Below are positions 1-11,600 of a stretch of DNA of 64,000 bases, one piece after another. Source of the DNA: Coffea arabica (taxonomy: Eukaryota; Streptophyta; Magnoliopsida; Gentianales; Rubiaceae); the NCBI RefSeq assembly GCF_036785885.1, contig NC_092326.1, forward strand, positions 40,076,287 to 40,140,286. The letters are read 5' to 3'. The position numbers and the translations under genes were made by a program. Positions within the stretch are counted from its first letter, which is position 1. Every line of letters begins with the position of its first letter. The notes under the pieces were generated by a model. The model was not told where the DNA came from. It made no database searches and saw only the letters and a program-made list of their open reading frames with translations.

Positions 1-440
1 CGTGTCCTGTGAGAAATAAAATTCTGAGAAGTTGCACACCAGCCTCCACTAACCAGGTTACGGCCAAATCTTTGATGGAATGATACAACACCCTGTTTTG
101 GTCACTAATTCGCTGACATCCACTTAGAATTTCTTAACATGCTTTTATACTGGACAAATTCCACCATTCATGAATGCATCAGGGTAAAAATATACAGAAA
201 CCAAATTCATGCTTTAAGTAGGTTACATTTCAGTCTTACCAAGCATCACTTTTCTTTCATTGCTACAATTTTTTGGACTATGTGATCATCTATGTACCCC
301 ACGATCCACAGGTTGCAAGCATTTGCGCCTTCTCGAGTGCTTTTGATGCATGCACGCGAAAGTTTTGCCATGGCAAACTGGCGTTGGTGGAATAAGAATA
401 ATATCAGATCTAGCTTGTTGAGGAACAAGAAACTCAACAA
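1..440. other. Unassigned intergenic DNA at left edge
   Basis: I recognise no gene, repeat end or RNA here. Short open frames occur on the minus strand (about 246-507) but show no family motif, splice logic or composition that would support coding. The window edge may cut a larger feature. Confidence 0.3.
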
Positions 441-3400
441 AATTTTCAAGGCTTAACCTAAATATCACTAGACTAGAGTGTTGCATGCCATTCAAACACA
501 AGGCCAAAGTGTCAGGTTAGACTGATTTGAGCAAAAATTGGGCCTATGTCCAACTTAACAAGAAAGAATATGGAGTGAACATATTCCTTATTCGGATTTC
601 CCTTTTCCTTTTTTTCAATTCTTGTTAGCTTCTTTCGAGCTAATAATAATACAACATGAAAAATGACAACTCGAGTGATTCTTGTCTTCTTTTGGAGAAA
701 GATTGATTCAACATTTCAGTTGAGACAGAACGCCATTAGTGGTTTATGGATGCCCGATAAATGGAATACATGCATGATTTGTACTCAAAGGTGACCAAAG
801 ACAGTTTGATGCTTAATGCGTTGTTGAGCTGCGCATCCTCCACAATAATGAACAGAATGAACCTCTAGTGGAAGAGAAAGAAGGGCATACATTTGTTCAT
901 GCTTTCTTTGACTTATTCTCACTGTCTAAAATCTAAATACAGATACATTCATATACCACATTCACTAGTCACTGCCCGTGTATATTAAAACTTAAAAAGT
1001 TTAGTACTCAAATCAAATTTCTTTTGATGAATATCCAATCTGTGAGCTGTTGACACGGTTTGAGCACGGATTTAGTGGAAAGTGATCACAGATAGTGTAA
1101 TTTAAGGGGAATAGTTCAAGGCACCAAAGAAAAGATGCTGGCATATAAACTGTGTGGTTGTTTAAATCCCTCGTGCTTTTCTCCATCCTACACCTTCTAC
1201 GTCATTGCATAGACAAAGAAAAAGATGTGCCAAGGCATCTACTTAGAATTTGATCGGTGATGCATTAAGAACAGCTATTCTAGTACTTTCTTAAACAAAA
1301 AAAGCCTGTGCTATTCTAGTACTTTCTTAAACCTAAGGTTTTTTTTTTTGGGTTAAAAACAAAAAAACCCTTGTGGTATACCTAATACACAGAAAAATCC
1401 CCATTGGTTTCAAAACATATAAATCGACACTTCATATTTTGAACTAAATTGTAAACTAATAGAAATCGTTAAACTTAACGAAAATGACGGTCTCGGCTAT
1501 TAAACTTACCGGATTCTGTTAAGTTTACCGTTAAAATTACCGGACTATGTTAAGTTTTCCGTTAAGTTTAACGAATTCTGTTAGTTTACAATTTAGTTCA
1601 AAACATGAGGGTCATTTTGTATGTTTTGAAAGCACGGAGGGCTTTTCTGTGTATTAAATATACCACATGGGACTTTTTTGTTTTTAATATCCTTTTTTTA
1701 GCCCTTTCTAGCTATGATACAATTATATATATATAAAGCTTTTCCCCACCATTGGAACTTGACGCATATTCAAAAAGACACTCTGGCCAATTGGTTCTGA
1801 CGTACGACATTGTTAGTTATCTTTTTTTTTTTTTGGATTTAAATTTAAAACCTCATGGAAAGTTTTTGTATAAAACCCTGTAAATTGGCTTAAAGCAAAT
1901 CTCATGGAAAGTATAACATTTTCTCCGGCTATAGTTTCATATATAGTATCAGTTGGCCAGAATAAGATCACAATTCAGGAAATCTAGTTATCTGCACGAA
2001 CTACTCCTTCAACACTAGTGATAGTTTCTTTCGCTTTTCCAATCTAAGAGTGAGAATTACCTATTATTTGAGTTGATAATTGAAAAACTAAAACTGCCTT
2101 TTTTCTGCTTTTTCAAGTGTTGGCATGCTGCAAAATTTTGTATAATCAAGTCGTAGGAAACGGAAAAATTAAAGGAGATGTTTGTTTTTAGTTCCTTGTG
2201 TATTACCTTTTTTACATTTTCCTTTTTGTAAGAGGAGATTCCGAACATTATAAAAAAGAAAGAAAAAAAGTCTAAAAGTCAAACAAGTTAGAGACCTCAC
2301 GATCACCTAATTAATGGTCCTACATCAGATACCGCAGATATAGTTTTTCTTTTTTTCATATGTTATATTTGTCAAGAGAGAGATAGAGGGGGAGAGGAGG
2401 GGGGGGATTGAACGCGAATTATTAATTCAAAATAGAAAAAAGATAACAAAAAAAAAAAAAAAGATCCCAAAGTATTTTGTTGGCTTAGGCATCAAACTAT
2501 CATATGGTGATATGACCGCATTCACCATTCTTTTCAGCTCTTTGTTTTCTTTTTCTTTTTTCCTTGCTGGACGCGAATTATTTTCCATCAATGATGCCAA
2601 TCAGGGCAATTGGTGAATTGACTCAAAACTATGCTTATTTCTCCATCCGTTTCTTAGGGGTAAAAAAGAAAAAAAAAAAAAAAAGGTTATGCGAGGGGGT
2701 GAATTACTAATTTTGAAGTGAATTTATGAAATAGTACCATTTCTTTGTCTTCGGTTTTTTTTTTTTTTTTTTAAATGGAGTTCCGGAAATAACGAATTTA
2801 CAAGGCCCAACTCTATATCCACATAATTTAAGGCCAATAAATCATAAATCACCCATGGCCAATTGGACTCTAGGTGAATTGACTTGTCCATGCGGGCATG
2901 TCAGTTGGATTGTTGTACACAGGCTTTCTTAGGTCTGATCTAAGCTTCATTCTAAAAGCACACACTCCAGCCCAAATTAGTGCTTCTAGATTATTGAGCT
3001 CTATTGGAATCAATAAACGTGTCCCCCAAGTACAAATTTTTAAGAGTTTTAATCCTTTAAATTATTTTTCTAACGACAATCTAAGGCTAATAGTTAAAAC
3101 TACTTTGCTTATAGTTCCAACCCTGTTTCATAGCTAACATGGAATATTCTTCGTTACAGTTGAATTCTCTTGAAAGCTTATATAAAATAAGTGATTCATA
3201 AAAGTTTAATTAGCTATTATGCTTGACTCTGAGCATATCTTTAGTGCAGATTTATTGAATAAAATGATCTCTTCTATCAAAAAAAAAAAAAAAAATCGTT
3301 GGCCAAACTGAATTGAGATTAATGCTTCTTCCTTCATTAGTGAGCTGAGCGGGTTGAATTTGAGGTTAATGAATCTGTTCCTCACATTAACTTTTGCATA

Positions 3401-3670
3401 AAATGCTAATTCTGCCCTTGTCAAGTTCAAATGTGATTTGGACTTAAGAGGGATGGTCTTATTATTTTAGCCTAAATTTAAGTGGCAAACGGCAATATCA
3501 TTTGGCCTTTTTCTTTTTCCATTCGAGGCAAAATATCTTGTGAAAATACACTCTCATAAACTTTTGAAATTGAGAGCCCATGTCTGAGAAGGAACAAGAA
3601 AGTCCCAATGCTTATGTGTTAATGTTATTAGGGAGATAGATAGAAATGTTCAACTTAAAAACTCCATTTT
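441..3670. repeat. Left copy of a diverged segmental duplication
   Basis: This stretch aligns in the same order and orientation with about 4850-6040 plus 13470-14730. Shared blocks include AGACTAGAG (about 470 and 4840), TTTCGAGCTAAT (about 636 and 4896), GAACCTCTAGTGGAAGAGAA (about 858 and 5106), AAAGAAAAGATGCTGGCAT (about 1127 and 5300), TAATTGAAAAACTAAAACTG (about 2075, close to 13555), and near 3600-3665 the block ATGTGTTAA..TTATTAGGGAG (also at about 14678). The right-hand end of the match runs into the last codons of the PIN5-type gene: the complement here reads a MEFLS-stop-like end against AILEFLH-stop at 14714. The copy is noncoding and carries a fold-back MITE absent from the other copy. 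Divergence is high, so this is an old event; exact borders need a dot plot. Confidence 0.72.
1350..1692. mobile_element. Fold-back (long inverted repeat) MITE
   Basis: The two halves are inverted copies of one another over roughly 130 bases each. The left arm begins TTAAAAACAAAAAAACCC and contains TAATACACAGAAAA, TTTCAAAACATA and TTTTGAACTAAATTGTAAAC. The right arm contains the reverse complements of the same blocks in reverse order, ending near ATATCC. The centre is rich in TTAAGTTT/AAACTTAA and CCGGA motifs. The related copy at about 5820-5870 lacks this block, which supports an insertion. There is no coding capacity. Superfamily is uncertain because I could not define a target-site duplication. 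Confidence 0.72.
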
Positions 3671-3816
3671 AACGACACGGGTAAAAGACTCAGCCGTTGC
3701 TATCTTCTCTAGTTTTACACTTTCACTGACCACTTTTCTATCCTTCATCTTTGAAACCCCTAACTCTTTGTCTTTGATTTTTTCTTTTTTTATCCTCTCT
3801 TTTTAAGAAAAACGAG

Positions 3817-3907
3817 CTTGATCAATGAAATGATTTATCACTTGGTGGCATTATATCGTGGCCACCAATCATATCCTATAAATCTTGATCAATGAAATGA
3901 TTTATCA
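3817..3907. repeat. 24-bp direct repeat, two copies
   Basis: A 24-base block starting CTTGATCAATGAAATGATTT occurs identically at 3817-3840 and 3884-3907, with 43 bases between. It lies just left of the SINE. It could be a local slippage duplication or the footprint of a small insertion. Confidence 0.8.
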
Positions 3908-3934
3908 TACAGTTGTTCTAATTTTCATCATTGT

Positions 3935-4156
3935 GATAAGAACAAGCCCCGCGTGAATTGTCCAGCGGCAGTGCCTCTCACCAGTGAACCTTGAGGTCAC
4001 AAGTTCGAGTCTCCGCTTCGTTGGATTCCTCCGCGCACTTAACGTGTTCGGACCGGGTTGGAGAGCCGGGCTCGGGTCGCAGGGGATTAGTCGGGTCTCG
4101 TAAGGATTGATCCGGACACCCCTGTGTCGATAAAAAAAAAAAAAAAGATAAGAACA
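3935..4156 (+). mobile_element. tRNA-derived SINE with target-site duplications
   Basis: The element body is 3945-4146. Near the 5' end there is a tRNA-like head with a box-A-like segment (CCAGCGGCAGTGCCTCT) and a box-B-like segment (CAAGTTCGAGTCTCC, about 3996-4010), as expected for an internal RNA polymerase III promoter. A tRNA-unrelated body ends in CACCCCTGTGTCGAT followed by an A tract. The ten-base sequence GATAAGAACA flanks the element on both sides (3935-3944 and 4147-4156), a perfect target-site duplication of the kind left by LINE-mediated retroposition. The intact flanks and A tail suggest a fairly recent insertion. It is not a functional tRNA gene. Confidence 0.88.
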
Positions 4157-4849
4157 TAATTTGCCATGACTCCTTGTAGTGCCCGGTACTAACCAAACAA
4201 ATATCAACTCAGGTTGACCTTATTGAAACTTGATCCAGCCACTTTATCGGTTTGAGTTTCAAAACATTGATTAAGACTCCAAAAAGGTGAATCATATTTC
4301 TACAACTTGTCTATCTTATACTGCATATGTTTGAGGCAGTAGTAAACCACTACTTGAGAGCTGATATCTTGCTGACGAATTCTAGAGACAATTTTCTACA
4401 AAACGGGATAGAGGAGCTCATGATGTCTAACACAGACTCCACCATCATTGACTTCTCCAGGGTAACTATTGTTTATTACACGTACCGGATTTGTGTTTTT
4501 GTCCACGAAATTTGTGGCTTAAGTGACCACCAATCATCACTTTTTTTTTTTTTTTTTTGGCTGTTACCTGCACTTCTTTAGATTATGGGACTATATTTAC
4601 ACCACACGCTATAATATTCACAGGTTAGAATGTACGTAATTCAAGTCCAGGTAAGTATTTACCTAGCTCCTCTAGATTGGTTTTGATGAATGTAGACCAA
4701 ATCGAATCTGATTGAGGATTGAGAACTTTCAAGCTTGCAGCCTTTGTGGTTATACTTAACCCCAAAAAAAAAAAAATTCTGACAGGCCCAGTCTAAATAT
4801 CAAAATTTTGGTTGCGCAGGTTTCATCACGTTAAGCTAGACTAGAGTTT
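4157..4849. other. Unassigned spacer between duplicated segments
   Basis: No recognised gene. A plus-strand open stretch at 4327-4581 encodes a hydrophilic peptide (ADILLTNSRDNFLQNGIEEL around its middle) followed by AGG and a GTAACT that could serve as a splice donor near 4461. I cannot match it to a family, and no second exon is evident, so it may be an exon relic or chance. Confidence 0.25.
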
Positions 4850-5447
4850 TGTATGCAATATTAAACCTTTCTCTCTTCAATTTTCATTGAATTATTTCGA
4901 GCTAATGATCAATATGGAATCGATTATTTATCGAGAAAGATTGTTTCAACACTGTAATTGAGACTGAAAGCAATTTTCTTGATTAGTCATTTATGCGTGC
5001 CAGGTAAAATTGAATGCATGCACGCATGGTTGGCACTAAAAATGGTTATGAAAGACAGTATTGTTTTGGATGCGTTATGCTGAATGCGTTGCGTTGTTCA
5101 CGGAAATGAACCTCTAGTGGAAGAGAAAGAAAAAAAAACGAACGAGCAAAGAAGGGCAGGCTTTCTTTGACTTATTCCCATTGTCTAAATACAGATATAT
5201 ATTGTTGATGAATATCCAGTTCTGTCAAATGAACTGTTGACACTGGAAAGTGATCAAAGATAGTACGTAGCAACTTGAAGGGCTCAGTTCTAGCCATCAA
5301 AGAAAAGATGCTGGCATGTATGGTTACTTAAATTCCATGTTGCTCATACGATATATTGTCCATCTACACATTTTACGTCATTCATGGACAAAGTAAAAAT
5401 GTGCTAAGGCATCTACATAGAGTTTGATAGTTGATGCATTAGGATTT

Positions 5448-5808
5448 TAGGGTTGCAAATGAGTTGAGATTTGGCCTAATCGAGTCGAGTTTCAAGTAAA
5501 TTTTACCAAGTTCGAATTCAACGAACTTTCAATGTTAAGCTCGAACTCCAGTTTGATTCAAATTCGAGTCGAGCTCGAGCATAAAAAAAATAAATATTTA
5601 TTTTATTTTTTAAAAAATAATAAAATGATAATTTTTCTTACAAATAATAAAATATTAGAAATATATATATGTAATTTTACTATTATAGCCTGCGACCTAA
5701 CGAATTGAGTATCTTTAAGGTCGAATTCGACTTGATTAGCTCAAATTGAATTTTGACTCGAGCTACTCACAAGAGGCTCGTGAGTGGCTAATCTCGTGTG
5801 TAGCCCTA
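5448..5808. mobile_element. hAT-type MITE, copy 1 (inverted relative to copies 2 and 3)
   Basis: The element starts TAGGGTTGCAAATGAG and ends with the inverted form GTAGCCCTA. Subterminal sequence is full of CGAGCTCGAG/TCGAGTCGAG motifs and the centre is AT-rich, as in the copies at 26399 and 29677. It sits inside a block of the right duplicated segment that is uninterrupted at the equivalent place in the left segment (about 1258-1275). Flanks give only a degenerate match as target duplication, so this is the oldest-looking copy. No coding capacity; it would depend on transposase from elsewhere. Confidence 0.75.
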
Positions 5809-6040
5809 CTTAGAAACAGCTATTATAGTACTACTTCCCAAATTTACTCTTAGCTTTTTGCAGCCCTTTCTAGTTGTGATGAAAACATACAGTTTTTCCC
5901 AACCATTGGAAACTTAACACAAGTTCAACAAAGACACTCTGGCCAATTGTTTCTCACAACATGAAAAAGTGCAGCATGTTCTCAGGCTGGCCAGAATAAA
6001 ATCATTACTCATCAAACCTTGTTTTCTATATCAACTACTC

Positions 6041-8406
6041 TGTGACGCCCCGAGGCAGAAGAAAAGGGAAAAATTTCTGGTGAATAGTGTTTTGTGGAGA
6101 ATTCGGCCAGAAGCCGTGCAAATTCCTTATATTTTTCTTAAAAATTCCCTTTTCTTTGACAAATACCACTTTATAATGGCCCTACTACTCAATCACTCCA
6201 TAATAAGTGCCAATGAACCTAGAAAGTAGGGTTTCACTTTTGGATTCAAGATTGGAGCAAAATTAGAGTTTTCGCGATTTTCGCCGGATGAATTTTCTGT
6301 ACGGAGCAAGGATCAAATTTGGTGATTAAAAATGACTTTTAAGTGAGAAATAATATGTGATTAGAAGCAATAATACAAGGTTAGCGAATAGGAAGTAAAA
6401 ACCCTAGTACGTGTGTTTTTAAGAAAAACGGCGCGAACCGGCGGATCCCGCGCACTACCGGTTGAACGCACCACTTGACCACCACTTTCTTACCATACAA
6501 GCTTATTGATATTTGAGCAAAATATCTTCTCAATTTCCAGCTATCTTGACCGAAATTAGAGGCTAGAAATAGCAAGGAAAGAAAGAGAAAAAAATGACAG
6601 GTGGTGGTGGCGACAAGTGTCGCCACCCTAGAGTTTCTTGGCCAAGAGAGTTACCATCCTTCTTAACCCAATTTTTGCACCTTTCCTCTTCATTATTTCA
6701 GCTCCTTGGCCGACCAAAGAGAGAGAGAAAGTGAGAGCAAGAAAACAATTTCCTTCTTCTTGATCTCAGCTATCCAAGTGGGAAAATCAACTTCCAAACC
6801 GATTAAAGTACTAGTTGTGGTCTTAAGAAGGTAGGGCAAACAAAAAATTTCCAAAGGAGGTGGAGTATCACTCTTCCAAACTTTGTTTTGAGGTATAAAA
6901 TCTGATCATGGGTATTGTCCATTTAAATTTTGGTTTAAGATGATAGTTAGCTCCTGCTTTGGCTTGATTACAAGATATGCAAGTTGTTGTGATGATTTTT
7001 GGATGATATATGCAAGTTAGGGTTTAATAAATTTCTGCCTAAACATGTTGAATAGCTAGTATATGTTGTATATAAGGTTATGTAAGGGGCTTTGGTAGTG
7101 TTGGAAGTAAGAAATCAAGGAAGGTTGGATTGAAAACTGAAAATTCCAGATTTCTGGAAAATTCCCCCCCTTTCTGTCCGGTTTTGTTTCCTCATGTTAG
7201 AGACCGAATTGGCCTTAGGTCAAAACATAAAAGTTGTAGATAATGGTATTTTATAGCTGCCTACAAAATTTCAGCTCAATCGGAGCAACGTAACTTGTGA
7301 AAAGATGAAAATATCCTCGCTGATCTAGGTCACTTTCCAGAGTTCCGCGTGGACAGTTTAGTCCTTTTGGTTGAGTTTATTCACTATAACCCGTTTGGAT
7401 TTAGCCTTTCACCAAAACATGAAAGTTTCAGTGCTCTGTCTTATCTTTGTAACGCCACCAAGAACGCCTTAAATGGACCTTGGTAGACTGAGATATGGTC
7501 ATTTGAACGCGGTGCGGTTGATTAGCCGAATAGTTGAAACCAGGTTATGCGAGTTGGGAATTTGATCAGGTTACACTGAAAATAAGACTAAGTGCTCTTC
7601 ATGAAAGTTGTAGGCCTTCGTCTTAGCTTCGATATGGTATAAGCTGTGTATCAATCCGATAAGCGTAGCCTCAGATATGTTATTTCCGCAAAGCGCGTCA
7701 AATCTGTCTTTTGTAATTGCATTTCCGCACTTGATATTAGCTTAATCTTTGTTCGTGTGTTGTTGTGAGCCTATGGAATGGCTAATGAACTGAAATTATG
7801 TTATGGATGATGTTGGGTTGGATTGAGTAAGGATTGAAGCCTAAATGGTTGGAAAATTAGGTAAACACAAGGGGCATGCTGCCAAATTTTCACGAGAAAG
7901 ATAAACTAGCCTTCGAAGTTCTAGTTCTATATTTGGCAAATTTGACTTGGATACACTGAAAACTAGGTTGAGGTGTCTTCATGAAAGTTGTAACTCTTTG
8001 TCTAAGTTTCGAGACACTACCTAGTACATTTTGATCTGATAACCACAACTCCAGTTATGGGCAAAATCGTGTAACCGTTTTCTACCATTTTCATTTCCGC
8101 GCACGCCCGATGCATTCCTTTACTGTTTTTCCGCTTTGATCGTTTTAGTCATTATTTCCATTTGTGATCTAGGGCGTGGACTTGAGCAAGACAATAATAA
8201 ATGATGGATGAAGTTCGTGAGTCGTGGTTGGTGAGTGATCCCTCGACTATTTCCAAAGTTACTTTTGAACTAATTCTTGCATTTATTACTCCATTGCATA
8301 TCATTTGGGGTTCAGGTGTGTGCCATGACATAATTTGACTCCAATGAGTTTCTGGAAAGTCTTGTGCTTAGAACCAATGTCTCCAATATTGTTTACACAT
8401 TCTTTG
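6041..8406. mobile_element. Long gypsy-type LTR (probable solo LTR), left part
   Basis: The block begins TGTGACGCCCCGAGG and resumes after the nested copia element at 12919, ending GGTGGGACCGTCACA at 13469. Removing the copia insert and one target duplication leaves about 2.9 kb bounded by TG..CA with short inverted ends TGTGACG/CGTCACA. There are no coding frames. From family knowledge, these end motifs and the GTGAGTCCCGGCAAGAG / GCGGTCCGCTAAACCC tail resemble long LTRs of plant Ty3-gypsy elements. Imperfect repeats containing CATGAAAGTTGTA lie at about 7220, 7420, 7600 and 7980, typical of such LTRs. No second LTR or internal domain is present, hence a solo LTR. Flanking pentamers (TACTC left, GTCAA right) do not match, so the target duplication is lost or the recombination was unequal. 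Confidence 0.7.
8402..8406. repeat. Target-site duplication of copia element, left
   Basis: CTTTG here is repeated at 12914-12918 directly after the right LTR: the 5-bp target duplication made by retrotransposon integrase. Confidence 0.93.
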
Positions 8407-8626
8407 TGTAAGGTTAACAGGAAAGGGTATTGCAGAGGAAAGAAATAAGGTGGAAGGAATTCTCTGTCTATTGAATGAGAAATATTTAGGCTATATATAG
8501 CCGTACAAAACAAACAGAAAATACAATAAATAAGGAGTCTCCTGCTAACTAACTCCTAAACCGTAAGACCTATTCTAAAGCAAAGAATCCCAAATGGAAT
8601 GGGATTTTATTTGACTAAATCTAACA
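8407..8626 (-). mobile_element. Copia LTR (3' LTR of the element)
   Basis: A 220-bp LTR with TG..CA ends (TGTAAGG..TCTAACA on the plus strand). It differs from the other LTR at 12694-12913 at a single position: T at 8446 against G at 12733. It contains GGCTATATATAGCC (8489-8502), a palindromic TATA-box-like element near the middle. Because the internal frame reads on the minus strand, this copy is the 3' LTR. Confidence 0.95.
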
Positions 8627-8640
8627 ATTCCTCCCTTAAA
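8627..8640 (-). promoter_or_regulatory. Polypurine tract of copia element
   Basis: Immediately inside the 3' LTR the minus strand reads TTTAAGGGAGGAATT before the LTR starts TGTTAG. This purine run is the expected primer site for plus-strand DNA synthesis. Confidence 0.85.
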
Positions 8641-8657
8641 CTAAATGCTGAAAGAAT

Positions 8658-11600
8658 TTAGTTTATACTGCTCTCTGCACAAACTCCAAGCATAGTACGC
8701 AGCTTCAGAAAAGCATCCAACTTAAGAGGCTTTGTCATCACATCAGCTATTTGTTCCAAAGTATTGCAATGAACTAATTCTATCATACCTGTCTGTGCAA
8801 GTTCTCGAAGGAAATGGAAACGAACATCTATATGCTTGCTACGACCATGCATAACTGGGTTTCTTGAGAGCTCGATTGTAGAGCTATTGTCACAATGGAT
8901 AGTATTTTTCTCTTGTTGAGTCTGATCCAGCGTTTTGAGCACTCTTTTTAACCAAATTGCTTGACAAGCACAAGCAGTAGCAGCAATAAACTCAGCTTCG
9001 GTGGTAGACAGACTCACAATAGGTTGTTTCTTAGAAGACCATGATACAGCTCCAGAACCAAAGAGAAAAACATAGCCTAATGTACTTCTTCTATCATCCA
9101 AGTCACCCGCATAATCACTATCAGTGTATGCTATAAGATCATCATTTCCTCCCTTCTTATAGAAAATTCCATACTCAGTTGTTCCTTGCAAATATCTCAA
9201 CACTCTCTTTGCTAGTTGTAAATGAAGCTGAGTAGGATTCTCCATATATCTGCTCAAAAGACTTACTGCAAACATCACATCTGGACGAGTCGCAGTCAGA
9301 TACATAAGATAGCCTACCAGTTGTTTGAAGTGAGTCTTGTCCACCTTAATTCCTTCTTCATCCTTGCAAAGCTTGAAACCAGGAACCATGGGAGTTTGAA
9401 CAGATTTGCTTTGATTCATTTCAAAACGTTGCAACACCTCCTGAGCATACTTTCTTTGACCGATAAAAATTCCACCTGATTTCTGCAAGACTTCGAGACC
9501 CAAAAAATATTTCATTTTACCAAGATCAGTCATATCAAACTCATTCTTCATCAAGTTCTTAAACTCAGTGAACATCAACTCATCATTTCCTGTGAAAAGA
9601 AGATCGTCAACATATATACTTACAATAAGCATGCTGCCCTCCATGTTTCGTTTAACAAAAAGGGTATGCTCATAATCATATTTTTGAAAACCTTCCTTCT
9701 TGAAGTATGTTTCAATACGGTTGTACCAAGCACGCGGAGCCTGTTTAAGCCCATACAGAGCTTTCTTCAGCTTGTACACCTTTTCCTCCTTTCCCTCTTG
9801 AATGTAACCACACGGCTGCTCAACAAAAACATCTTCAACTAGTTCTCCATGTAAAAAGGCAGACTTCACATCTAATTGATGGATAGCCCACCCTTTTTGT
9901 GCTGCTAGAGCGATCACCAAACGAACAGTCTCCATACGGGCCACTGGAGCAAACACTTATGTGTAATCTATACCATATTGCTATGCATATCCTTTTACAA
10001 CCAGTCTCGCCTTAAACTTGTCGACTTCTCCCTTCTCATTAAGTTTCGTTTTGTAAACCCACTTGACTCCAACTATTTTGACTCCTTTTGGTCGATCGAT
10101 TAGTTCCCATGTGCCATTTTTCTCAATGGCTGCAATCTCGGCATCCATGGCATTTCTCCATTTTTCATTCTTCACTGCTTCTTCATAATTAAGTGGATCG
10201 GCAGCCGCTGTATATGAGGCAAAAAATGCTGCCTCTTCATCAGACAAACCTTCACCTGAAACATAGTCTTTCAACCAAGTTGGTTGCTTCCTACTCCTCC
10301 CTTCCACGGGATCTGGAGGAGTTTCTTGATTAGTGGTAAGAGACTCTTCTGACCGTGTGTTAGCAACATCTTCTTCTACAAGAGATTCTTCAGTCACCGC
10401 CTGTTCATCATCTTCCCATTCCAGCTCCCAAGTAACAGCTGAGTCATGTTGCTTATCCCATTCCCATTCTTCACATTCTTCAAAAACTACATCTCTGCTC
10501 ACCACAATCCTTTGTGAGATAGGATCGTAGAGCCTGTATGCCTTTGATTCCTCGCTAACTCCCAGTAAAACACATTTCAAGCTTTTCTCATCCAGTTTAG
10601 TTCTTGAGCTGTCAGGCACGTGAGCATAGGAGACACAACCAAAAATTCTGAAATGTTGAACTGACGGCTTGATTCCGCTCCAAGCTTCTTCTGGTGTTTT
10701 GTCTTTTACAGCCAGCGTTGGACTACGATTTAAAATGTGCACAGCCCAATTTACTGCTTCTGGCTAGAAAGTTTTAGGCACTTTCTTTCCAGATAGCATG
10801 CTACGAACCAGATTCATGATAGTCCGATTCTTCCGTTCTGCAACGCCATTTTGTTGTGGTGAATATGCAGCTGTCAATTGTCTTTGCACTCCATGTTCCT
10901 TGCAGAAGTTGTTGAATTCTCGAGATGTAAACTCTCCACCACGATCCGTACGCAACATTTTTAGAGACATATCTGTTGCTTTCTCAACATGTATCTTGAA
11001 GCTCTTAAAGATGTTAAAAGCTTCTGATTTTTTTGTCAAAAAATACACCCATGTTTTTCGACTAAAATCATCAATAAAGGTAATCAAGTACCTTTTCTTG
11101 CTATTCGAGGCTGGCTTAATTGGTCCGCAAATGTCAGCATGAACTAGCTGCAGAATCTGAGATGCTCTCCAAGAACTTTTCATTGGAAATGAATCTCGAT
11201 GTTGCTTCCCCACAAGACAATCTTTGCACAGCTCCGAGGGTGGCTTAAGTAATGGCAGACCTTCCACCATTTGTTTTTGCTGCAAAATTTGTAAGCCTCT
11301 GAAGCTTAAATGCCCAAACCTGCAATGCCACAGCTGCGCTACATCTTCTGTGACTGTGTTAAAACAAGTGGGTGCTATAGGCAAGGAGATGGCATGCAAG
11401 ATGAACATTCGATTTGCAGACATATTAGCTTTCATGATCAAACCTTTGTCAGGATGATATATTTTGCATTGCCCTTGTTGGAATAAAAGGCTCAGCCCTT
11501 TCTCTTGCAATTGTCCCAGACTCAGCAGATTATTCTTCAATTCCGGAACATAAAAGACTCCTGAGATGATGCTAACAACTCCATCAATCTCCAACCTGAT

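Noticed and set aside
3945-4030. tRNA gene suggested by box A and box B motifs
   Set aside because: The head runs into a SINE body with an A tail and perfect 10-bp target duplications, and no cloverleaf with a paired acceptor stem is evident.
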